From positions 1 to 24,484 of the forward strand of contig CAYJCU010000024.1 in NCBI GenBank assembly GCA_964368765.1: a stretch of DNA of 24,484 nucleotides. Reading direction: 5' to 3'. Shown one piece after another: positions 8,715 to 15,114 of this stretch. The translations under genes and the position numbers were made by a program. Below the pieces are notes generated by a model. That model saw nothing but the letters and a program-made list of their open reading frames with translations, was not told the origin of the DNA and did no database searches. Position 1 is the first letter of the stretch, and every line of letters starts with the position of its first letter. This DNA comes from JADFUS01 sp964368765. Lineage in GTDB: Bacteria; Bacteroidota; Bacteroidia; Bacteroidales; Rikenellaceae.

Positions 8715-8746
8715 TTGCTTGAAATAAAAAAAAATGTGTATTTTTG
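8715..8746 (+). promoter_or_regulatory. Bacteroidota-type promoter for serC
   Basis: TATTTTTG (8739-8746) matches the -7 consensus TAnnTTTG exactly. TTG at 8715-8717 lies 21 bp upstream, within the usual 17-23 bp spacing, as a partial -33 element; a cTTG at 8718-8721 would give 17 bp. The predicted transcript would carry a leader of about 100 nt before serC, longer than for the other promoters here. Confidence 0.55.
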
Positions 8747-8856
8747 GGGCATAATATTAATACAAGAATGTTATTCATTATATAACTATCTGTATTGTAT
8801 GTATTTAAAGAAAATTTAATAAAAAAATAATTTATTTTACAAAAAAAAAATTGGAT

Positions 8857-9921
8857 ATGAAGCACAATTTTAGCGCAGGTCCATCTATCCTGCCAAGAGT
8901 TGCAATTGAAAATGCAGCAAAAGCAATACTTGATTTTGATGGTGGTTTATCACTTATTGAGATTTCTCACCGTTCAAAACCATTTGAAGTGGTAGTAGAG
9001 GAGTGTGAGGCTCTATTTAAAGAGCTTCTTAACATACCTGACGGTTACAAAGTATTTTTCGTTGGTGGTGGAGCAAGTTCTCAATTCTTCCAAATCCCAG
9101 CTAACTTCCTTAAGACTAAGGCTGGTTATGTTGATACAGGTGTATGGGCTAACAAAGCAAGCAAAGAGGCTGGTCTTTATGGTGAAATGGTTATGGTTGC
9201 ATCTTCAAAAGATAGTAACTACAACTATATTCCTAAAGGATATGAGATTCCAACAGATTTAGATTATCTACATATTACTACTAACAACACTATTTATGGT
9301 ACAGAGTATCATACAGATATTGACTCTCCAGTAACACTTATTGCTGATATGAGTTCTGATATTTTCTCTCGTCCTATTGATGTGTCAAAATATGGTGTAA
9401 TTTATGGTGGTGCACAGAAGAACATTGGCCCTGCTGGTGCTACTTTTGTTATCGTTAAAGAGGAGTTAATCGGTCAGGTTGATCGTAAACTTCCTGCAAT
9501 GGTTGATTACGCTCTTCACGTAAAGAATAGCTCTATGTACAACACACCTCCTGTATTCCCTATCTTCGTTATCCGTGAGGTTCTTCGTTGGTTAAAATCT
9601 ATCGGTGGTGTAGATGCAATGTACAAGATGAATGTTGCTAAGGCTGAACTTCTTTATAATGAGATTGATAGAAATACTCTATTCCAAGGTACAGCTGCAA
9701 GAGAGGATCGTTCATTAATGAATATCTGTTTTGTAATGACTGAGGGTAATGAGGAGTTATCTGATGAGTTCTACAAATTTGCTACTGAGAGAGGTATGTC
9801 TGGTATTAAAGGACACCGTTCAGTAGGTGGTTTCCGTGCTTCTACTTACAATGCACTTCCAATTGAGAGCGTTCAGGCTCTTGTAGACTGCATGCGTGAG
9901 TTTGAGGATATGAAGAAGTAA
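8857..9921 (+). CDS. serC: Phosphoserine aminotransferase
   Basis: PLP enzyme converting 3-phosphohydroxypyruvate plus glutamate to phosphoserine, the second step of serine synthesis; it may also serve pyridoxal phosphate synthesis. Seen: the N-terminal signature HNFSAGPSILP, EISHRSKPF (35-43), FVGGGASSQF (68-77), and the Schiff-base lysine Lys188 in GGAQKNIGPAG. The C-terminal GHRSVGGFRASTYNA region binds substrate phosphate in the family. Start choice: an in-frame TTG at 8851 would add two residues, but ATG 8857 gives the canonical MKHNFSAGPS beginning. Length is 354 aa, normal. Codon use here (TTC, CGT, CTT, AAC) looks more biased than in neighbouring units, as expected of a well-expressed gene. 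serA follows after a terminator-like hairpin. Confidence 0.95.
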   Translation: MKHNFSAGPSILPRVAIENAAKAILDFDGGLSLIEISHRSKPFEVVVEECEALFKELLNIPDGYKVFFVGGGASSQFFQIPANFLKTKAGYVDTGVWANKASKEAGLYGEMVMVASSKDSNYNYIPKGYEIPTDLDYLHITTNNTIYGTEYHTDIDSPVTLIADMSSDIFSRPIDVSKYGVIYGGAQKNIGPAGATFVIVKEELIGQVDRKLPAMVDYALHVKNSSMYNTPPVFPIFVIREVLRWLKSIGGVDAMYKMNVAKAELLYNEIDRNTLFQGTAAREDRSLMNICFVMTEGNEELSDEFYKFATERGMSGIKGHRSVGGFRASTYNALPIESVQALVDCMREFEDMKK

Positions 9922-9940
9922 TTTTATATATTAAACATAG

Positions 9941-9968
9941 AAAGCTCGTATATTTTTACGGGCTTTTT
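9941..9968 (+). terminator. Terminator or attenuator hairpin between serC and serA
   Basis: AAAGCTCGTA (9941-9950) pairs with TACGGGCTTT (9957-9966), with one G-T wobble, over a six-base loop, and the stem ends in a T run. It lies 20 bp after the serC stop and 26 bp before the serA start. It may separate or only reduce transcription between two genes of one pathway. Confidence 0.7.
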
Positions 9969-9993
9969 AGTCTTTAAATTAAAAAAATAGGCA

Positions 9994-10920
9994 ATGAAAA
10001 TATTAGTTGCAACAGATAAGCCGTTTGCAAAAGCAGCGGTTGATGCTATAAAATCTGTAGTAGATGGTGCTGGTCACGAGTTACTACTTTGCGAAAGCTA
10101 TACAGAAAAGAGTCAATTACTTGAGGCAGTTGCTGATGTTGATGCTATTATCATCAGAAGTGATAAAATTACTCAAGAGGTGGTTGATGCTGCTAAAAAT
10201 CTTAAAATTGTTGTGCGTGCTGGTGCAGGTTATGATAATGTTGATTTAGCTGCTTGTTCAGAGCGTAAAATAGTTGTTATGAACACTCCAGGCCAAAATT
10301 CAAATGCCGTAGCAGAGCTTGTTATTGGCATGATGATATTTATGGCTCGTCACCAATTCAACCCTACAGCTGGTAGCGAGATACATGGCAAAACAATTGG
10401 TATTCACGCTTATGGAAATATTGGTCGCCTAGTAGCAAAATATGCTAAAGGTTTCGGTATGGAGGTGTATGCTTATGATCCATTTGTGGCTGATAAAGCT
10501 ATATTTGAGGCAGATGGTGTTACTGAGGTATCATCAGTAGAAGAGCTATACTCTAAGTGTCAATATATTTCACTTCATATACCTGCAACCCCACAGACAG
10601 TTAACTCTATTAACTATGAGTTATTAAGCAAAATGCCTAAGGGTGGTGTGCTTATCAACACAGCACGTGCTGAGGTTATTAATGAGGCTGAAATGGTTAA
10701 GTTGTTAGATGAGAGAGCTGATATGAAGTATGCTACTGATATTAAGCCTTCTAACTACGACGAACTTAAAGAGAAGTTTGCTAATCGTGTATATGCTACA
10801 CCTAAGAAAATGGGTGCTCAAACATCTGAGGCAAACAACAACGCTGGTCATGCTGCTGCAAATCAGATTGTTAAGTTCTTAGATAACGGAGATACTACTT
10901 TCCAAGTAAATAAGTTTTAA
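9994..10920 (+). CDS. serA: D-3-phosphoglycerate dehydrogenase, short form without ACT domain
   Basis: Oxidises 3-phosphoglycerate to 3-phosphohydroxypyruvate with NAD, the first step of serine synthesis. Seen: VVRAGAGYDNVD (73-84), the NAD-binding segment HAYGNIGR (138-145) where the first glycine of GxGxxG is Ala139, Asp162 after the second strand, and the catalytic arginine Arg225 in INTARAEV. The usual TPHxGA motif reads TPKKMGAQT, so the catalytic histidine is replaced by Lys271. The DVFxxEP motif reads DIKPSN, so the usual glutamate seems to be Asn254. A His-to-Lys exchange is known for the related short-form enzymes of Bacteroides and Entamoeba. The protein ends at 308 aa, with no ACT or ASB regulatory domain, so feedback inhibition by serine is not expected by the usual route. 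Confidence 0.9.
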   Translation: MKILVATDKPFAKAAVDAIKSVVDGAGHELLLCESYTEKSQLLEAVADVDAIIIRSDKITQEVVDAAKNLKIVVRAGAGYDNVDLAACSERKIVVMNTPGQNSNAVAELVIGMMIFMARHQFNPTAGSEIHGKTIGIHAYGNIGRLVAKYAKGFGMEVYAYDPFVADKAIFEADGVTEVSSVEELYSKCQYISLHIPATPQTVNSINYELLSKMPKGGVLINTARAEVINEAEMVKLLDERADMKYATDIKPSNYDELKEKFANRVYATPKKMGAQTSEANNNAGHAAANQIVKFLDNGDTTFQVNKF

Positions 10921-10955
10921 TTATATAATATTAATTCATTAATTATAAATTAATT

Positions 10956-12194
10956 ATGGTAAAAATTAAGCCATTTGCGGGTATTCGTCCTCCGCAAGAT
11001 ATTGTTAGTGAGGTTGCATCACGCCCTTACGACGTACTTAATTCACAAGAGGCTCAGAAAGAGGCTGGTGAGAAGTCATTACTTCACATTATTAAGCCAG
11101 AAATTGATTTCACTCCAATTATTGATGAGCACTCTCAAGAGGCTTATGATAAGGCTGTTGAAAACTTCAATAAATGGCAAGATAAAGGTTGGTTAGTACA
11201 AGACGAAAGCGAAAAATACTATGTTTATGCTCAAACAATGGAGGGTAGAACACAGTATGGTCTTGTTGCTTGCTGCCATTTTGAGGATTACCTAAACGAT
11301 AAGATTAAGAAACATGAGCTAACTCGTCCAGATAAGGAGGAGGATCGTATGATTCACGTACGTATTCAACAAGCTAACGTAGAGCCTGTATTCTTCTCAT
11401 ATCCTGCTGAGGATAAGATGGATGCTATCGTTGCTGAGGTAACAAAAGATGCTCCTATCTACGATTTCGTAGCTGAGGATGGTTTTGGTCACCATTTCTG
11501 GTTAATAGATGAGAAATATAACTCAGAGATTACTGCTATCTTCAATGAGATACCTGCTCTTTATGTAGCTGATGGTCACCACCGTACTGCTGCTGCTGCG
11601 CTTGTAGGTCAAGAGAAGATGAATGCTAATCCAAACCACACTGGCGAAGAGGAGTATTGCTATTTCTTAGCTGTTATCTTCCCTGATAACCAACTTAAGA
11701 TTATTGACTATAACCGTGTAGTTAAAGATCTTAACGGCTTAACTAAAGAGGAGCTAATCTCTGCTTTAGAGGAGGATTTCGTAATTGAGAAGAAGGGTAG
11801 CGACATCTACACTCCAGCTGAGTTACACAATTTTGCTATGTATATTGATGGTGAGTGGTACTCATTTACTGCTAAAGAGGGACGTTATGATGATAATGAT
11901 CCTATCGGTGTACTTGATGTTACTATTCTTTCTAATTTAGTATTAGATAAGATATTAGGCATTAAAGATTTACGTACTGATAAGCGTATTGACTTTGTTG
12001 GTGGTATTCGTGGTCTTGGTGAGCTAAGTCGTAGAGTAGATAATGGTGAGATGGCTGTTGCTTTTGCTATCTATCCAGTATCAATGAAGCAACTTATTGA
12101 TATTGCTGATACAGGTAATATTATGCCTCCTAAGACAACTTGGTTTGAGCCTAAATTACGTTCAGGTGTTGTTATTCACTCTTTCAAAGAGTAA
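10956..12194 (+). CDS. DUF1015 family protein
   Basis: Conserved protein of unknown biochemical function. Seen: the characteristic N-terminus with FAGIRPP and SRPYDVLN (7-30), a KKHELTRPDKEEDR segment (118-131) and the signature LYVADGHHRTAAA (202-214), rich in possible metal or nucleotide-binding residues. The 412-aa length is standard for the family. It follows serA by 35 bp with no hairpin, and the same serC-serA-DUF1015 order is, as I recall, found in Bacteroides, so a link to serine or phosphorylated-metabolite chemistry is plausible but unproven. No signal peptide or membrane segment is seen. It shares the biased codon use of serC and serA. Confidence 0.88.
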   Translation: MVKIKPFAGIRPPQDIVSEVASRPYDVLNSQEAQKEAGEKSLLHIIKPEIDFTPIIDEHSQEAYDKAVENFNKWQDKGWLVQDESEKYYVYAQTMEGRTQYGLVACCHFEDYLNDKIKKHELTRPDKEEDRMIHVRIQQANVEPVFFSYPAEDKMDAIVAEVTKDAPIYDFVAEDGFGHHFWLIDEKYNSEITAIFNEIPALYVADGHHRTAAAALVGQEKMNANPNHTGEEEYCYFLAVIFPDNQLKIIDYNRVVKDLNGLTKEELISALEEDFVIEKKGSDIYTPAELHNFAMYIDGEWYSFTAKEGRYDDNDPIGVLDVTILSNLVLDKILGIKDLRTDKRIDFVGGIRGLGELSRRVDNGEMAVAFAIYPVSMKQLIDIADTGNIMPPKTTWFEPKLRSGVVIHSFKE

Positions 12195-12217
12195 TATAGC
12201 AATTTATGTATAGTTAA

Positions 12218-12259
12218 TAAGAGGCTATCTAGAATCCTATGATTTTAGATAGCCTCTTA
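12218..12259 (+). terminator. Strong hairpin terminator after the serC-serA-DUF1015 cluster
   Basis: TAAGAGGCTATCTA (12218-12231) pairs perfectly with TAGATAGCCTCTTA (12246-12259). The stem continues inward with GAATC/GATTT (one G-T pair) to a CTAT loop, giving about 19 paired positions. It has no long T run after it, but its stability and position 23 bp after a stop codon fit a transcription end. Confidence 0.8.
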
Positions 12260-12274
12260 ATTTGTCAGTTAATA

Positions 12275-12306
12275 TTTCTTTATTTCGCCTTTTTTTTGTA
12301 GCTTTG
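12275..12306 (+). promoter_or_regulatory. Bacteroidota-type promoter for the upxY-like gene
   Basis: TAGCTTTG (12299-12306) is an exact TAnnTTTG box. TTTC (12275-12278) lies 20 bp upstream as a near-match -33 element. The box ends 20 bp before ATG 12327, leaving a leader of only about 15 nt. A GTG at 12306 overlaps the box, which argues against its use as the start. Confidence 0.6.
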
Positions 12307-12326
12307 TGTTTTATAATGTAAAAAGT

Positions 12327-12860
12327 ATGACTGAAGATAAAAGGTGGTATGCTATGCGTGCCATGTTTAATAGAGCCCTAATAACACATGAACTGTTAGA
12401 GAAACAGTCTATTCTCTCTTTTGTGCCAATGGAGATGAGAGATATTATTATTAAGGGGAAGAGAACAAAACAAAAACTTGTTCCAGTGATTTTAAATCTT
12501 ATCTTCATTAATGCTACGCCCTCAAAAATTAAAGAGCTGTGCTATAAGTATAGTTATTTACAATGTATTTATGGTAAATTAGAAGGTAAAAATTCACCTA
12601 TTATCATACCTGATAAGGAGATGTATGAGTTTATAGATGTTGTTAATAATCATACTAATGACATTGTATATATTACCCCAGAAAATTTTAATATCTCAGC
12701 TGGAGATAGGGTAAAAATTACCTATGGAGCACTAAAAGATAAAGAGGGTATATTAGTTAAGGTTAAAGGGAAAAGAAGTAAGCAGGTGGTAGTTGCTATT
12801 GATGGTTTGATTGCAGCTATGATAACTACTATTGATGCTGAAATGATAGAAAAAATTTAA
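12327..12860 (+). CDS. UpxY-type NusG-family transcription antiterminator
   Basis: Probable specialised NusG paralogue that lets RNA polymerase read through a polysaccharide operon. Seen: the NusG N-terminal beginning RWYAMRAMFNRA (6-17), the middle segment KQKLVPVILNLIFI, and a C-terminal KOW-like domain with ISAGDRVKITYGALKDKEG. Length is 177 aa from ATG 12327, normal for UpxY. The in-frame GTG at 12306 would lie inside the promoter, so the ATG is preferred. It is 14 bp upstream of UDP-glucose dehydrogenase. In Bacteroides such genes open capsule loci; here only ugd follows before era, so the gene may control ugd alone, act elsewhere, or be what remains of a larger locus. These roles are inferred from the family. 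Confidence 0.82.
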   Translation: MTEDKRWYAMRAMFNRALITHELLEKQSILSFVPMEMRDIIIKGKRTKQKLVPVILNLIFINATPSKIKELCYKYSYLQCIYGKLEGKNSPIIIPDKEMYEFIDVVNNHTNDIVYITPENFNISAGDRVKITYGALKDKEGILVKVKGKRSKQVVVAIDGLIAAMITTIDAEMIEKI

Positions 12861-12874
12861 TTCGTATTAATATT

Positions 12875-14191
12875 ATGAATATTGCTATTGTTGGAACAGG
12901 ATATGTTGGATTAGTTTCGGGCACTTGTTTTGCTGAAATGGGTGTTAATGTTACCTGTGTAGATGTTGATAATAGAAAAATAGAGGGGCTTTTAAATGGT
13001 GTTATACCTATTTATGAGCCAGGTTTAGAGGAGATGGTTAATCGCAATCATCGTGAGGGGCGTCTTAGCTTTACAACCAATTTACTGGATGTGCTAGATG
13101 ATGTTGATGTGGTCTTTTCTGCTGTTGGAACTCCCCCTGATGAGGATGGTAGTGCCGATTTGCAATATGTTTTGGCGGTAGCTAAACTTTTTGGTCAAAA
13201 TATCAATAAATATACAGTCTTAGTAACCAAATCAACGGTTCCAGTGGGTACTGCTATGAAAGTGAAGAGCGTTATTCAAGAGGAGCTAGATAGACGAGGG
13301 GTTAATATCCCTTTTGATGTGGCATCTAATCCTGAGTTCCTTAAAGAGGGGGCTGCAATAAGTGATTTTATGTCGCCTGATAGGGTGGTAGTAGGTATTG
13401 AATCAGAAGAGGCGAGAGAGATAATGAGTAGATTATATCGCCCTTTCTTGCTCAATAATTTCAGGGTTATTTTTACCGATATACCCTCTGCAGAGATGAT
13501 TAAATATGCTGCTAACGCTATGCTTGCTACACGCATATCGTTTATGAATGATATAGCTAATCTGTGTGAGATAGTAGGGGCAGATGTTAATATGGTTAGA
13601 CGAGGCATAGGCTCGGACACACGTATCGGTAATAAATTTCTATATCCTGGATGTGGTTATGGAGGCTCTTGTTTCCCTAAAGATGTAAAAGCACTAATAA
13701 AAAGTGCCGATAAAATGGGGTATAATATGCGTGTGCTAAAGGCGGTTGATGAGGTAAATGATGAACAGAAAAGTGTAGTCTACACTAAGTTATTAAGCTA
13801 TTTTAATGGCGATTTAACAGATAAGAATATAGCTATTTGGGGATTATCATTTAAACCAGAAACCGATGATATGCGTGAGGCGCCATCATTAGTGATCATC
13901 AAGCTTTTGATAGATGCAGGTGCACGTGTGCGTGTATATGATCCTGTTGCTATGGATGAGTGTCGCCGCAGGTTAGGGGATAAGGTTGAGTATGCTAATG
14001 ATATGTATGATGCGGCGCTCAATGCAGATGCTATTCTATTACTAACAGAGTGGAAACAGTTCCGTCTACCTAGTTGGGGAGTAGTAAAAAAATCGATGAA
14101 TAGAGCCCTGCTTATCGATGGACGAAATATATATGTAGGAAGAGAGATGAGGGCATTAGGTTTTGAATATAATTGTATAGGTAACATATAG
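12875..14191 (+). CDS. ugd: UDP-glucose 6-dehydrogenase
   Basis: Oxidises UDP-glucose to UDP-glucuronate with two NAD, supplying acidic sugars for capsule or exopolysaccharide. Seen: N-terminal Rossmann motif VGTGYVGLVSG (6-16), Asp30 at the end of the second strand, VGTPPDEDGSAD (84-95), STVPVGT (120-126), NPEFLKEG (152-159), Lys210 in EMIKYAANA and the catalytic cysteine Cys266 in GYGGSCFPKD. The C-terminal UDP-binding domain has WGLSFKPETDDMREAPS. Length 438 aa is typical. UDP-N-acetylmannosamine dehydrogenase is a related alternative, but the GGSCFPKD and FKPETDD-type motifs favour Ugd. It is the only gene in the window that ends in TAG; all others end in TAA. era follows after 35 bp. Confidence 0.92.
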   Translation: MNIAIVGTGYVGLVSGTCFAEMGVNVTCVDVDNRKIEGLLNGVIPIYEPGLEEMVNRNHREGRLSFTTNLLDVLDDVDVVFSAVGTPPDEDGSADLQYVLAVAKLFGQNINKYTVLVTKSTVPVGTAMKVKSVIQEELDRRGVNIPFDVASNPEFLKEGAAISDFMSPDRVVVGIESEEAREIMSRLYRPFLLNNFRVIFTDIPSAEMIKYAANAMLATRISFMNDIANLCEIVGADVNMVRRGIGSDTRIGNKFLYPGCGYGGSCFPKDVKALIKSADKMGYNMRVLKAVDEVNDEQKSVVYTKLLSYFNGDLTDKNIAIWGLSFKPETDDMREAPSLVIIKLLIDAGARVRVYDPVAMDECRRRLGDKVEYANDMYDAALNADAILLLTEWKQFRLPSWGVVKKSMNRALLIDGRNIYVGREMRALGFEYNCIGNI

Positions 14192-14226
14192 GGAAATTCT
14201 AAAAACTCCCAATAAATAGAAAAAAT

Positions 14227-15108
14227 ATGGCACATAGAGCAGGTTTTGTAAATATAGTTGGTAACCCTAACGTGGGAAAATCAACACTAATGAACTCGTT
14301 AGTAGGCGAGAGATTATCAATAATAACATCTAAAGCGCAGACAACACGTCATCGTATAATGGGTATTGTTAATGGAGAGGATTTTCAGATAGTATATTCT
14401 GATACTCCAGGTGTTCTTAAACCTAACTATAAGCTACAAGAGAGTATGCTTAAGTTTTCAACCGGGGCACTTTCAGATGCTGATGTTATTCTGTATGTAA
14501 CAGATACAGTTGAGCAGATGGATAAAAATCGTGATTTTATTGATAAGGTAAAACAACGTGGTGTGCCTATTATTTTAATAATAAATAAAATTGACCTTAC
14601 AACTCAGGATGTGTTAGAGATGATGGTAGAGAAGTGGCATGAAGAGCTACCAACAGCCACTATTATCCCCACTTCAGCAAGTGAGAAGTTTAACGTGCAG
14701 AGTATCATCGATAAGATAGTTGATTTACTACCTGAGGGAGAACCATTTTTTGCAAAAGATGCCCTTACAGATAAGCCTATGCGTTTCTTTGCCTCAGAGA
14801 TAATAAGAGAGAGGATTTTGGTGCACTATAAGAAAGAGATACCTTATTGTGTAGAGGTTGTTGTTGAGAGCTATAAAGAGAACCCTAAACAAGATGTTAT
14901 TTCGGCAGTTATATATGTTGCTAGACAGTCTCAAAAAGGTATTATTATTGGACACAAAGGCTCTATGCTTAAAAGAGTGGGCACAGAGGCACGTAAAGAG
15001 CTAGAGCGTTTCACGGGCAAGAAGATATTCTTAGAACTTTTTGTAAAGGTAAACGAGGATTGGCGTGATAGTGAAAAAGCCCTTAAGGGATACGGTTATC
15101 AAGAGTAA
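14227..15108 (+). CDS. era: GTPase Era, ribosome small-subunit maturation
   Basis: Essential GTPase that binds 16S rRNA near its 3' end and assists 30S assembly. Seen: G1 GNPNVGKST (12-20), G2 with TTRHRIMGI (39-47), G3 DTPGV (59-63), G4 NKID (120-123) and G5 SASEK near 150. Then comes a C-terminal KH domain with the IGHKGSMLKRVG loop near 240. The 293-aa length is standard for Era. It is only 6 bp upstream of murF-alr, so the two are almost certainly cotranscribed. No promoter box was found in the 35 bp before it, which suggests read-through from upxY-ugd. Confidence 0.96.
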   Translation: MAHRAGFVNIVGNPNVGKSTLMNSLVGERLSIITSKAQTTRHRIMGIVNGEDFQIVYSDTPGVLKPNYKLQESMLKFSTGALSDADVILYVTDTVEQMDKNRDFIDKVKQRGVPIILIINKIDLTTQDVLEMMVEKWHEELPTATIIPTSASEKFNVQSIIDKIVDLLPEGEPFFAKDALTDKPMRFFASEIIRERILVHYKKEIPYCVEVVVESYKENPKQDVISAVIYVARQSQKGIIIGHKGSMLKRVGTEARKELERFTGKKIFLELFVKVNEDWRDSEKALKGYGYQE

Positions 15109-15114
15109 TTTAAT

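Noticed and set aside
9005..9262. Plus-strand overlapping frame within serC (also within serA and DUF1015)
   Set aside because: Composition is leucine/arginine-rich out-of-frame readings of conserved genes; no family features.
12306..12326. GTG 12306 as the upxY-like start
   Set aside because: It overlaps the last base of an exact -7 box; ATG 12327 gives the typical charged N-terminus before the WY motif.
13276..13620. Minus-strand frames opposite ugd, era, murF-alr, mazG and rel
   Set aside because: They are serine/isoleucine-rich shadows of strongly supported genes on the + strand, with no domain or promoter evidence.
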